DNA of 64,000 bases from NCBI GenBank assembly GCA_956465555.1, contig OY101125.1, positions 1,118,501 through 1,182,500 of the forward strand, in the 5' to 3' direction. Shown in pieces: positions 50,404-60,916 of the stretch (positions within the stretch are counted from its first letter, which is position 1; the number at the start of each line of letters is the position of its first letter). This DNA comes from Nitzschia sp. pyKryTriq1 (lineage: Eukaryota > Bacillariophyta > Bacillariophyceae > Bacillariales > Bacillariaceae). The notes beneath the pieces were generated by a model. The model saw only the letters and a program-made list of their open reading frames with translations, was not told the DNA's origin and ran no database searches. The position numbers were made by a program, and so were the translations under genes.

Positions 50404-51938
50404 ATGACAAAAATCAACGAAATTGGAATACTTTTGTTTGTGTTGTCAGTGAGCAGCACATTCACAGTGAGAGGGGAAGTTGGCAATCTCGCTATTCATG
50501 ACAGGCAAACAGGAAGGGGAAACGCGTGGTTGCTATCGCTCGACAGCCTTTGCTCCACCACCAAGGAGGACGCCTTTGAAGGCTGCGATGCCAGCGAGGG
50601 CATAGTGGATAATATCAAGAGCAGCAATCTCACCACATCAAATAATGGTGTACTTTTCGCTTGCGAAGATTATTACGACCTCTGTGAACATTGGGCCCGC
50701 GGTGGCCTGTGTTCTACCGCTCAGGACTTTATGCACGAAGAGTGTCCAATGAGTTGCAATGTGTGCCTAGGCAATGATAAGGACGGACCTAGACCAACAT
50801 GGTACTATGGCCTTGGGGAAGACCTAGGCGTGCCACAAGAGCTGGATTCTGAGGACAGCAATTGGGCTCGTCGAGAAGCAATTCTTTGGGTTATCGAGGA
50901 AGCTCGATTCTATTTGAAAGAGCACGAACAGCAAATTTACGGTACGGATCTGTGCACAAACCAACATTCTATGTGTGCCTTTTGGGCATTGACCGGTGAA
51001 TGCGAGAACGATGAAGACTGTAAGTTTATCTCTTCACAGGCACCAATACAAGCTGATCTTCTCGTCTATCACTCAATGTACTAAACGTCTTCTTCGTTGT
51101 AGATATGGTTGAATTCTGTGCTCCCGTGTGCGGTCGCTGTGACGACATTCTTGAGGATGAAGACGGAGACGATGAGGAGGACGACGAGGACGATTTCGAT
51201 TGCTTTGAAGGACTTGTGGATGCTTGGAAACCTGGAGACATTGAAAATACCTTTCGAAAGCTAACTTCGGAGCCCTTCACCTCTCGCTACCAGGTAGACG
51301 TTCTTTCATCACCGGCCTCTACAGGCGGGCCTTGGATCATCACCATAGATGGCGCAATTTCTCAGGAAGAAGCGCAGACACTCATCGACGCAGGCACCGA
51401 CATAGGATATGATCGCAGTGTGACGACTAAAGGAAACTTCCACCTGGATGATGGTTTCCGCCGTCCCCAGGTTTCTCAGGCTAGAACATCTTCGACTGCC
51501 TGGTGTCGTGAGGATTGTATGGAAGATCCCCAAATCTATGATGTTATCGAACGGATTTCTAATTGGGTAGGCATTCCATCAACAAACGCGGAGCAACTTC
51601 AATTTTTAAAGTACAGCCTTGGGCAGCGATACGACGTCCATCACGACATGATCCCAGACGATGTGGATGCACCACAGGGACCACGCGTAATGACGGCATA
51701 TATTTACCTGAGCGATGTTGCTGCTGGAGGTGGAACCCAGTTCGATAAGTTGGGGATAACGGTCGAGCCAAAGCAAGGGAGGGTGCTATTATGGCCGAGT
51801 GTGCTGGATTCCGATTTGCGCCGAGTCGATGTTCGCACTTCCCATGCAGCTCTGCCGGTTGAAGCGGGATTGAAGTATGGCGCAAATGCTTGGTATCACC
51901 TCAGCGACTTCAAAACAACAAGGGCAAATGGGTGTTGA
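50404..51938 (+). CDS. Prolyl 4-hydroxylase-like 2OG-Fe(II) oxygenase with two ShK domains (copy 2)
   Basis: Two exons, 50404-51019 and 51103-51938; one 83-nt phase-1 intron. The ATG at 50404 starts a signal peptide (IGILLFVLSVSSTFTVRG); the upstream frame has only a TTG. The product is 483 aa. ShKT modules lie at about 87-121 (CEDYYDLCEHWARGGLC) and 184-218 (CTNQHSMCAFWALTGEC). The catalytic residues are His385 and Asp387 (HHD), distal His453 and Lys463, with ANAWYH after them, so it should be active. The intron sits in the same codon context (a split Tyr codon within ShKT2) as intron 1 of copy 1. The second intron of copy 1 is absent. The acidic run lies after ShKT2 here but before it in copy 1. 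It is probably an ER/Golgi enzyme for secreted protein Pro residues. Confidence 0.91.
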
Positions 51939-52612
51939 CAGGAATGGGTGTACTAGGGGTTATACTTAAAGGCATCGCAATGAGGAGCTCCTCGTACGCT
52001 GCTCTCGACCAGCAGGCGATACAACAACATAGTAGTATCACACTCCGCCAACTGTCACCTCATAGAATGCTAAGATACCAAGGCTGATACAGATAGCCCC
52101 TCTCATTCAACACCATCTATAGTCCCTCACTCTACTAGAGAGAGAGAGTATAGTACCGTAGTAGCCACTTTTGTTGTGGGGTCGGAGGCGATCTTCTTCT
52201 GTCATCGTCGTCACGCAGTCAGTGCGCCGCCCTCGAAATACCGGTACATACTAATAAAGGTGCGCCAACACGATCTTTCAGCTTGCCGCCCGGCGCGACA
52301 CTCCCAGACATCGTGGAGTGCCGATAATAGCGGCAGTTGTGAGCCAATTTACTTACAGAATTCAGCGACCGTAGAATCATGCAGGAGTAGTAATTAATAA
52401 TAACGTCTGTTAACGGTAAACGGTCGCTAATTTTGAGATGCTCGCGTTTTTCACAAAACCGAGAGCGACGAAACTACGAAAACCTTCTAATGTTTTTCAT
52501 GATGCCGAAGAAGTAAAGGTGGTAAAAGTACTTGTCTCTCCAACTGACGACTAACTCCATCCCCACGGACGGTGCATTAAAACCAAAGAAAACACAATCG
52601 GGCCTTCTGACC
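51939..52612. other. Intergenic region
   Basis: No gene is supported. A GA run lies near 52139-52149. It probably contains the promoter of the four-TM gene that follows. Confidence 0.45.
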
Positions 52613-53233
52613 ATGGCACCAATTATTATAGAAACAGCTATCCCACTCCATCGTGACTTGGAAGAGCCATTGATTGCTTCCCGTGCTTCCCGTCGCGATG
52701 TTGACGAACAGGAAGACGAGCATCTTCGAATCGACGAGGAGGTTGTTAACGATGTGCTTCAATACTTTCAGATAATGGGGTGGACCCTGGGTTTTATTCT
52801 ACAATGTGTGAGCTTGGGAGCCACAGCGGCTCTGACGATTTATTGGGAAAGTATTCCGACAGCAAATGATGCATTTGCTTCCCACACTCTGTACTGGACC
52901 ATTTATGGATTGTCCAATTCGTGGCTTTTGCTCTTCCCAGTGGTGTGCTTCGCCATTGAACGATCATGGAAGACGTCCGGAATTCATTTCCTCCAGAAAT
53001 ATATTCTGAATGTGAAGGAGCCCATCGTGACGGTACAAACGAGACGAATGACTTTTGTGGCATCCGTCCGATTCTTGATTGGAGTTGTACTTGGGTGCTT
53101 CATGACGTGGGGCTTGATCGATGTCTACCTCCATGCCTCGTATGCTATGCTATTGGCCTTGTTCCTGTCCATGACTGCATGCTTGGCTTTGTGTCAAGGA
53201 ATGATTGTTATCTATGATTCCTTCTCGATATAA
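52613..53233 (+). CDS. Small four-TM protein of unknown function
   Basis: Protein of 206 aa from the ATG at 52613; the earlier frame opens only with a TTG. The N-terminal 50 residues are polar, with an LEEPLIASRAS motif resembling an acidic-dileucine sorting signal. Four helices follow: WTLGFILQCVSLGATAALTI, WTIYGLSNSWLLLFPVVCFA, ASVRFLIGVVLGCFMTWGLI and YAMLLALFLSMTACLALCQG. The C-terminus is short. There is no recognised family. It is convergent with the kinesin gene, 143 bp apart. Confidence 0.7.
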   Translation: MAPIIIETAIPLHRDLEEPLIASRASRRDVDEQEDEHLRIDEEVVNDVLQYFQIMGWTLGFILQCVSLGATAALTIYWESIPTANDAFASHTLYWTIYGLSNSWLLLFPVVCFAIERSWKTSGIHFLQKYILNVKEPIVTVQTRRMTFVASVRFLIGVVLGCFMTWGLIDVYLHASYAMLLALFLSMTACLALCQGMIVIYDSFSI

Positions 53234-53376
53234 AAAGAGGACGAGCCTTTTTGGATTTAGCAACCTCCAGTGGTAGGATCCACCCACCCACACCAGCACA
53301 CGCACGATAACATTGTAGACTACGGCTTTACATACAACAAGCAGTACAATAGTATACAGTATTATTTTAATTATTT

Positions 53377-55440
53377 TTAATATTGAGATAGTGTATGAAC
53401 TCGCTGCGCCATTCGTTGCTCCTTGGCGAGTTGATTCTTGAATTCACCGAGCTTTTGTTGAAGCTTGTAAATCAAAATTTCTTTGCGGTCGAGATATTCG
53501 GCTAGTTGAATGGCATAATCATCCATTTCTTCCTCGGATGCGATCTTGGGCTGGATGGACTGTAGCAGTTTCCCTTCTTGGGTCAACATTTCCGCATGAT
53601 CTTGAATATTGCTCATGTGCTGATTCAAGAGAGCTTCTTCCAACTCAAACAAGGCTTGTACAATGCGGCGCATCTCTTCTTCGTCTTCCATAGTCGCCGG
53701 CGCGTCCGAAGCAGAGTCCTCGTCGACATCTTCTGAAACAGCAGGAGTATAAAAAGGATCGTCTTCTTCGTCTTCATCCGATGATACGTATTCTTCATCG
53801 TCGTCGTCATCATCAGCATCCTCGTCTTCCTCTTCTACCAAACGACTGGTGGCTCCACCACTGTCAGTGAGAAGAAGTTCTTCTTCGTCGTCGTCATCCA
53901 TGAGAAAGGTGGGAGAGTTCAAATTTTCCACAAGACCTGTAGGAGTCAAGATCTTTTGTTCCTGTGCCAGCATTTGCCCGACAATTTCTTTACGTCGTTC
54001 TTTCGCGAGCACGTTGGCATTGGAGATGAGCTGCAATCGTTCCTTGGAAGGCGGCGGTGGCCCGCGAGGAGACTTGGCACCACCCTGGGCTTTTGGGAGT
54101 GTAGTAGTGGTCCTTTGTTCCTTGATTCGATCCGCATATCGCAACGTATTTAAGGAATGATCGGTCGACGAGGCTCCTGGCGAGACGGTGGTAATCATGG
54201 TCGTCTTGGAATCTGGAGAGAAGCAGTCTTTGAGGATGAGTGTCAATTTGGAACCCCGATAGGGGACATGAGCAGATTTTTGTCCCAGAGCTCGAATGCA
54301 TTCCTTCAAACTCAGCAATGACGTGTTAATGTCCGCTGATTCGGTCCGACGCTGTGAATTGTGGGACTTGGTATCACTCCCTCGTTCACTTCCCGCCAAG
54401 TCAACCAAACTCAGCTTTCCCTTCAACTTGCCATTTTTGCGCAAGAATACTTGGCAAATGGCATGGGACCGAGAAGATGTATCATTGGCTTCGGTTGTAT
54501 GTGTCGTACGTTGACTGTAGAAAAGAAAAAGCGAGTGTTGGTCTACTGAATGTAGTTGCTGGCATTGTACCGTACCGGTACGCAAGCTTCAAACAAAAAA
54601 CAAAACCACCTACCTGTTGCCTTCATCGAGGACACGAAGAAAGTCTTCGGGTGTTGGTGCTGGCACTTCCTGAAGACCAGTAATGTTCACTTCCCCTTTT
54701 CCATCTTCCAACAGCTTACAACGCTTTCGCTGATGCAACAAATCTTGAATAAAGCCTCCGTACAATTCAAAGAATGCCACCGTCGTTTCACATCCATTGA
54801 GTTGTGCGTACAAATCATACGCCAAGATTTGTTGAATTCCATTCATGGTAAAGGTCTTTCCCGATCCCGTCTGACCATAACAAAAGACAGTGGCGCGTCC
54901 TTGCGTGGACACCACATGATCCACCAGAGGAAGTGTCGTCTGGACGTAAATGTTTTCGGTCGTTGACTTTTCTCCAAACGCATGATCAAATTGAAAGGTA
55001 TTATGGGTCAAGTATTTGGTGATTCCATCCACTTTGAACTTGGCAGAGTGGATCGTCACTGTGGGCGGAAAGCAGCTGACCGAATCGTGATCCAGTTTCT
55101 CGCGTTCCTTTTCGTTCACCGGCCGCTTCCGCACAGCAATGCAAATATTGTTCGTGGAGGCGGCGGCGGCGGCCGCGGATACTGCCGGTTTGTAGTCCTT
55201 GGCTTGCTGACGACGCCATTCATCGACCATGCCAATGAAATCGACATCTCCCGGATTTCCAGCGCGAATGTTCTTTTCTTGTTCCAGCTTGCGAGCTTCC
55301 TTGCGCTGAATCATCGACCGACGGCGCTCTTCTCGCTCTTGCTCCATCTGCGTGATGCGCATGCGGGTGGCGTCCATTTTCGTGACGCCTGTACCGGTAC
55401 AAGTAGTGCTGGTCGATTTTCGACGACTAGAAGCATTCAT
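53377..55440 (-). CDS. Kinesin-13 (MCAK-type microtubule depolymerase)
   Basis: Two exons on the minus strand: 55440-54614 and 54514-53377; a 99-nt phase-2 intron. The 654-aa product has a basic, coiled neck region upstream of the motor ([20 protein letters not shown]). The motor follows, with [16 protein letters not shown] and the P-loop GQTGSGKT at 189-196. Switch I is [12 protein letters not shown], restored by the splice, and switch II is [26 protein letters not shown] also matches. A central motor with a preceding basic neck is the kinesin-13 layout, used to shorten microtubule ends in spindles and flagella. The C-terminal part has long Asp/Glu runs and then a coiled coil (about 560-650), ending [11 protein letters not shown]. 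Confidence 0.93.
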
Positions 55441-55874
55441 ATTGTTTGTTTGTTTGTTTGTTGGAGGAGGATTGTACTGCTGACGGTGAATTTTGATTAG
55501 AGTATTTGTAGTAATAGTGGCACACGAAGGGGAGTGATGATGATGTCCATGATGGTGGTTCAGTTATTTTGAGAGAGAGGGCGCAAACGGCGATCCGCCC
55601 AGTTTGAATTTGCGCGAGGTCGCGAGGTCCAAAAGATGAGCAATAACAATAATTGATCCATCCGACTTGCGAGTTCTTTTTACGAGCTACTGCATTGCGT
55701 ATCTTTGCCATCGCAACAACCACCGACCGCACAATAAAACTGCCGACAACTAAAATACTGTATGATGGTAGCACTCTTCTCTCCACTATTGGAGAGACTG
55801 CTCCTTCCCACATCCCACACCATTCAATCATAAAATATCCTATCGACAAGTAGTCTTCGCAATCGAAAGACGGC
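55441..55874. other. Divergent intergenic region
   Basis: Upstream of the kinesin (minus) and of the third 2OG oxygenase (plus). A TTGT/TGTT run at 55442-55462 sits just ahead of the kinesin ATG. No gene is seen. Confidence 0.45.
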
Positions 55875-57640
55875 ATGACACGATCATTGTCATTCAGAGT
55901 ATGGTGTTCTCTGTTATGGTATTTTGGCACACGACGTAGTTCTGAAGCCTTGATATCGCCGCAAGTGCAGCAAGCTGCCAGCAATCTGCTCTCGATTTGT
56001 GGTCATTTGCAAGACGAAAATCTATATTCCGCCAAATGGGCGGATGGTCTTCGAATCATTGCAAGTACTGATGCTGGAACTGGTACGAGTACTGGAACTG
56101 CAAGTACTATTACAGCATCTCGAAAGCTGAGACAGGGAGATATTTTATCACTGTTTCCAGTCCAAGTTCTACGAGTACAAGACCACGAGACCCAACAAGC
56201 TCAAGTCTTTTCGTTGGGTGCTGGTCTTCCGCAAGAGCAACAACAACAACGACGACGACGACGACCACATCATCAGCCGACACCTTGCGAAATACCAGTC
56301 AATTTACACTGCGATCCACCCTTACCAATATGGAACGTCGATCAACACGAATTGTTTGTGGATGTGGACGAATCTTCGCCGCCGCTTTCCAACAAAGAAG
56401 GATGGAGAGCGCATTTGGTGGAACGACGACGGGGCAGCAATAACAGCAACAGCAGAAATGAATCATCGTCATCATTATCATCATCGGCGAGTACCGCCGC
56501 CAACTGTCAAATTATTTCATTACCTGGTGCAGTCCCCCTGTGCGCACTGGTGGCTACCAAGACGATCAAGAAAGGCGTCAAATTAGTCATGGATACACCA
56601 ACAGCACGACAAGAAGAAGAAACCACCACCACCACCACCACTAGCTCCTTATTGGCGAATCTAGTATCCAAACGATACGCCATGGAATTGGCAGAACTCC
56701 GACGAACGCTGAATCTTGCCTATTCTACAATACAAGGTCCGGCAAGAACGACGACGACGAATGATGACAAGTATCCTATTTCGAATGATGAGTTTCAGTA
56801 TCCGTTCCACGAAATTGATCTGGACTATCCAGGGCTACGCAACCTCCATACCGACCCAAACATTCATGTGGTCGATAATTTCCTGACAAGGGAAGAGACA
56901 GAATTGTTGAAAGATTATGCTCGTCCCAATTTACGACCCTGCCAGGCCGTCATCACCAGTACAGGAACTGTCTCTGTGGATGAGAGTCGTACTTCCTGGG
57001 ATGCCAACGTCCCGCAACGTCATGTCCCCTGGTTGGTGGAGAAAATGACAAGCCTGACGAAATGCCGTCCCGAGCAACTGGAAACCTTCCAGGTTTTGCA
57101 CTACGGTCCAGGGCAACAATTTCAGCCTCATACTGATGGATTTCCGGGTCCCGCGACGGCTTGTGGTTTTGAAAATTCGGGCCGATTGGTGACAATCTTT
57201 TGCTATCTTAATGACTGTAGTAGCGGCGGTGAGACGCACTTTCCCGAAATACTAACATCATTCGACAACAACAACAACAACCACGACGACGCCGACGACG
57301 ACGAGAACCATGACGACGTGATGACGACCTTGATGATTCGACCTCAATGTGGAATGGCAGTCCTGCATTTTCCAACGACCATGGGTCTGGAAGAGGATCC
57401 ACGAACGCTACATGCTGGGTTGCCACCCAACAACGGCGAGGAAAAGTGGCTCCTCGTCACTTGGGTGTGGCGGGATGCCAAGAGCAACGATCCACGCTTT
57501 GATGAGAGTGTACTCCTGTTTCCCGATGAACGCACCACTTCCTCGTACAGGTAAGTTCTCTCAAGAAAGTATATTGCTATGGACTAGCTAACTACCCATG
57601 CTCTAGAGAAGTCTTTGGTTGGCATCGAATTCATCATTAG
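55875..57640 (+). CDS. 2OG-Fe(II) oxygenase, prolyl 4-hydroxylase type (third, divergent copy)
   Basis: The main exon is 55875-57550; I propose a last exon 57607-57640 after a 56-nt intron, giving 569 aa. Without splicing the protein ends at the stop at 57552-57554 (559 aa). That stop overlaps a perfect donor (CAG|GTAAGT), and splicing gives a natural end SSYREVFGWHRIHH. The N-terminus has a possible signal peptide (SFRVWCSLLWYFGTRRSSEA). The first 290 residues hold SET-like-looking text (CALVATKTIKKGVKLVMDTP), but a SET domain is not demonstrable. The catalytic domain has His419 and Asp421 (HTD), distal His513 and Lys524, and YLNDCSSGGETHFPEI. No ShK module is present. It is more distant from the two copies at 47.8-51.9 kb than they are from each other. 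Confidence 0.82.
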
Positions 57641-57986
57641 ATCGAGAGTCCGTCTAATATTGCCGGTACGAGCATTCGTACCGGTATAGTAGTAGATTCA
57701 TGAGAGTGGCATCCGTCTGGCTGTGGTCCGTCCACATGTCGCAGAAACGCACGTAAAAAATCCTACGGGCTGGATTCACAGTACCAGTACTGTAAAAAGC
57801 GTGACAAAACTCGCTCAAAGGTGTGCCGATCGGCAATGATGCTCGCGGAAAGTGAAGCACAAGAAGCCGTTGCCAAACACGTATCTATCGCAAACTACAC
57901 TACCTGTACCTCTCTAGAGACGTTACTCGTATAGGCAGACCTACCTTGCTTCGCTTCAGCACCATTATTTTGATATACATAGCACA
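57641..57986. other. Intergenic region
   Basis: No gene is seen. GTACGAGCATTCGTACC, an imperfect palindrome around 57665-57682, and a GTACCAGTACTGTAC-type stretch at about 57780-57795 are visible. Confidence 0.45.
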
Positions 57987-58919
57987 ATGTCAGGAGACGA
58001 TTGGTGTACGATTGAAAGTGATCCGGGTGTGTTCACCGAACTGCTGGAAGAACTCGGCTGTTCGCAAGTCCAGTTGGAAGAATTGTGGACCTTGGACGAC
58101 GAATCCTTGCAAGCCTTGGATGAAAGTGGCGGGATCTACGGTCTCATCTTTTTGTTTCAGTGGCAGCATCCCAGTGCTGTCGCCAAAAAGAAGGAAGCCT
58201 TGCCAGAAGATCAAGTGCCGGAAGGCCTTTTCTTTGCGCATCAGGTCACCACCAATGCGTGTGCGACGCAAGCCATTTTGAGTGTTGTCTTGAATGCCCC
58301 TGATGTGGAGCTGGGCGGGACACTCTCTGAATTTCGAGATTTTACCGCGTCCTTTCCACCGTCTCTCAAGGGCGTGTCGATCTCTAGTAGTGAGCCTATC
58401 AAAAAGGCACACAATGCATTTGGACGTACCGACGCCTTTCTGAATGATGGAAAGTATGTGAGCAGTTCGCGAAAAAGCGAGGATGTCTTTCATTTTGTGG
58501 CTTACATTCCGAAAGACAATAAAGTGTATGAATTGGATGGATTGCAAACAGGTCCGATCGTTGTGGGTGACTACGATGGAGCCGCGAATCCGAGGAGTTG
58601 GCTGTCGGTGGCCCGTACAGCCATTCAAGAGCGAATGACGGGGGACGCCATTAAATTCAATCTCATGGCAGTCATCAAGGATAAGCGCATTGGGATGAAA
58701 GAAAAAATGAAGGAAGTTAGTAGTGTCGTCATGCAGCTGGAGATGGAAGAAGCCAAGCGAGCGCAATGGAAGCAGGAGAATCAAAGACGACGTCATAACT
58801 ATGTCCCCCTCTGTGTATCGTTGCTCAAGGAGCTTGCTCGGGCGGGAAAGCTTCCGGAGCTAGTCGAAGCGGCCAAGGAACGCAAGCGTCAAAAGCTCAA
58901 TGCGGCGGGAAAGAAATAA
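57987..58919 (+). CDS. UCHL5: Ubiquitin C-terminal hydrolase, UCH37/UCHL5 type
   Basis: Single-exon 310-aa cysteine protease of peptidase family C12. The catalytic set is complete: oxyanion Gln86 (FFAHQ), Cys92 (TTNACATQ), His169 (EDVFHFVAY) and Asp184 (YELDGL). The N-terminus WCTIESDPGVFTELLEELG and the ARSWLS-like helix are typical. The C-terminal extension past residue 225 (KEKMKEVSSVVMQLEMEEAK, NYVPLCVSLLKELARAGKLP) is the ULD helix pair that binds the proteasome subunit Rpn13 in UCH37. That extension separates it from the short UCHL1/L3 enzymes. The likely role is trimming ubiquitin chains at the proteasome. Confidence 0.95.
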   Translation: MSGDDWCTIESDPGVFTELLEELGCSQVQLEELWTLDDESLQALDESGGIYGLIFLFQWQHPSAVAKKKEALPEDQVPEGLFFAHQVTTNACATQAILSVVLNAPDVELGGTLSEFRDFTASFPPSLKGVSISSSEPIKKAHNAFGRTDAFLNDGKYVSSSRKSEDVFHFVAYIPKDNKVYELDGLQTGPIVVGDYDGAANPRSWLSVARTAIQERMTGDAIKFNLMAVIKDKRIGMKEKMKEVSSVVMQLEMEEAKRAQWKQENQRRRHNYVPLCVSLLKELARAGKLPELVEAAKERKRQKLNAAGKK

Positions 58920-59730
58920 GAACAGAGGCTAATCTAGGTACTGTACAGCGTGCTTACACCTACGACGAGAGTGAAGACCCCGATGTCTTTCCTACAGTCG
59001 TACCAGTACCGGTACTTTTACGCCCGTTTCCGCCTCACCTTGTTTCAAACATTCTAAATATCGCAAGGTAGGAGCAATGATTTGTTTGGTGCTTCCAACG
59101 AGAGGCATCAGCCTTTCGTATAGGGGGCTCCTCAATTCGTGGGGCAATAACTCTAGTCTTTGCAGCACTTTTATATTATACGAGGACTCGTAGTCTAGAA
59201 CAACTTTTATACCATCTTTTGTTTCTTTTTTGTCGATTCCATCTCGTGTTATATAATATTATAGTACGAGTGGTTTTTCAATTTCCTCAAATGCTCGTAC
59301 ATAACAGAGACAGGGGTTCCTTCTAGCTGGCAATGTACATACGATGTCGGTATGCTATATGTCCTTGCGAGATGTTCAGGTTGGGAGCCTGCTTTGATGC
59401 TTGCTCTACTATTCTTTAATGCTTGCTCTACTATTATACCGGTAGTATTTTAGCTTGCGAGATGCGAGATCGATGTCCATAGTTTGGGAGAGGCGTGCGT
59501 TGATAGAGCTCAATGGTGATTCACATTCGTGACTGACACCACGACCAAAAAATCTTTTCTTTTTTTAGAAAAATGTGGTGTTTTATTTTGTTGCCCGGTG
59601 CCCGGTTCCACGTTCCACACTCCTAATACCTAATAATGATGTGCGCCTGCCTGATGAATTTGACACTTAGTGATTGTCCCGCCGTTCACATTGCTTCCAC
59701 CCTCACTCGTTTGTCCAAAGCAGCCCTATA
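58920..59730. other. Intergenic region with 22-bp repeat
   Basis: No gene is seen. A 17-base unit (ATGCTTGCTCTACTATT) occurs twice with a 22-bp period at 59397-59413 and 59419-59435. GTACCAGTACCGGTACT-like palindromes lie near 59000-59020. Confidence 0.5.
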
Positions 59731-60246
59731 ATGGCATCCGATGGAATTTCATTTGAAGATGGCCTCATCGCCATCGTTCCCGGTTTCAATGGCAAGGATC
59801 TTTGGGATACCATCAACGTGGTCATGATTTCCTGGGCGCTTCTGGTATTTTTGCCTTGGTGGCAACTGACGCCTTCACTCTGCCTGGTGCCCCTATTGTT
59901 GCAAGCAGCAGTGTATACATCGGGGATGATCATGCTCAATCTTAACGCACCAGATGTTTTTGATATGGATATTTTCACCTACCAAGGAGTTGTTCGCGCG
60001 TTCCAAAACCCCAACGTTGTCTTTATCGGTTGGGTTCACTACGCTGTCTTTGACTGTTTAGTGGGCCGAATGATCGTCATGGATTCCGTTCAACTGGGGG
60101 GCGGTATGAAATTCCACGTCTTGGCCGTGATCCCCTCCCTCGTTTTTACTCTCATGGCTGGTCCGATGGGGTGGTTGCTCTACATGGGACTGCGTCAAAT
60201 GTTCTTGATCGCATCCGCCGCCCCCACGAAAGAAAAAAATTTCTAA
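59731..60246 (+). CDS. ABA4-like (DUF4281) membrane protein
   Basis: Protein of 171 aa from the ATG at 59731; the frame upstream has only a TTG. About four membrane helices are predicted, with the family pattern near the C-terminus: NVVFIGWVHYAVFDCLVGRM, a charged VMDSVQLGG segment, VLAVIPSLVFTLMAGPMGWL and LYMGLRQMF. ABA4 is required for neoxanthin formation in plants and is plastid-located, acting in carotenoid metabolism; other DUF4281 members have unknown roles. Here no signal peptide or transit peptide is visible ahead of the first helix, so either an upstream exon is missing or the protein is not plastid-bound. The activity is not demonstrated by sequence. Confidence 0.78.
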   Translation: MASDGISFEDGLIAIVPGFNGKDLWDTINVVMISWALLVFLPWWQLTPSLCLVPLLLQAAVYTSGMIMLNLNAPDVFDMDIFTYQGVVRAFQNPNVVFIGWVHYAVFDCLVGRMIVMDSVQLGGGMKFHVLAVIPSLVFTLMAGPMGWLLYMGLRQMFLIASAAPTKEKNF

Positions 60247-60916
60247 AAAGCTAGAAAGATAGCACTATGTATGTGTAGTTTATATCCCATGCATCCTGCG
60301 GCGTCGGGTGTTCGGAAATCGCGAAGACAGTACCATGCGTTGGCAGTGAACTTGACCTCTTTTCTACTAGACTACTTCGCTAGAAACAAATGTTGTGTTT
60401 ACCGCCGGGCGGCGAAGCATCCAATATTGACATTGAAGCTTCTTGCAGAACTCGAGCACGCTTCGAGGGACCGTCCGTCTTGGCTGCACTCCTACTTTTT
60501 GAACCTTCGCCTGCTTGTGATATTCGAGACTTGCTCTTCGTGCTCACAGTTCGAAATGCATGAAACACTTTTTCAACAATCCCGAACTCGTTGGTCGTGC
60601 ACGTTCGAGTTCTTATCGACCGGTCAGTTTTCGTTCGTGTGAGTCGTCTTCCCATCTGAACTGACGTACGATGTGCCCGTACAATGATGAGTATCATGCT
60701 TCCGCTGCACACCACGCTGTTCCGTCCCTAAGTACCGGTAGGCACTTGCCACAATCTGCATCTACAGTAGAGATGAGAGAGAGAGCGAGAGAGAGAGAGA
60801 GAGAGAGAGAGAGTATGATAGCGGTGCTTGGGGACTGGCCTACGAATGGCTAATGCCAATGCTAGCCATGCATCAAACCAGATCCATAATCTTGGGGCGC
60901 AGTTGGTCGATGCACG
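60247..60916. other. Intergenic region with GA microsatellite
   Basis: A (GA)n run spans about 60775-60813. A 123-codon ATG frame at 60271-60642 has no domain, and the opposite strand is open over the same stretch, so I do not call it. This is the upstream region of the JmjC-like gene. Confidence 0.5.

Noticed and set aside
55427-55984. Minus-strand frame of 185 codons
   Set aside because: It spans the kinesin start, an intergenic gap and the start of the third oxygenase, and has no domain.
57990-58796. Minus-strand open frame of 268 codons
   Set aside because: Antisense to the UCH37-type gene with a complete catalytic set; no domain in the antisense frame.
60271-60642. Possible 123-aa protein between the ABA4-like and JMJD8-like genes
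   Set aside because: Both strands are open here, no domain or signal is visible, and composition is not gene-like.
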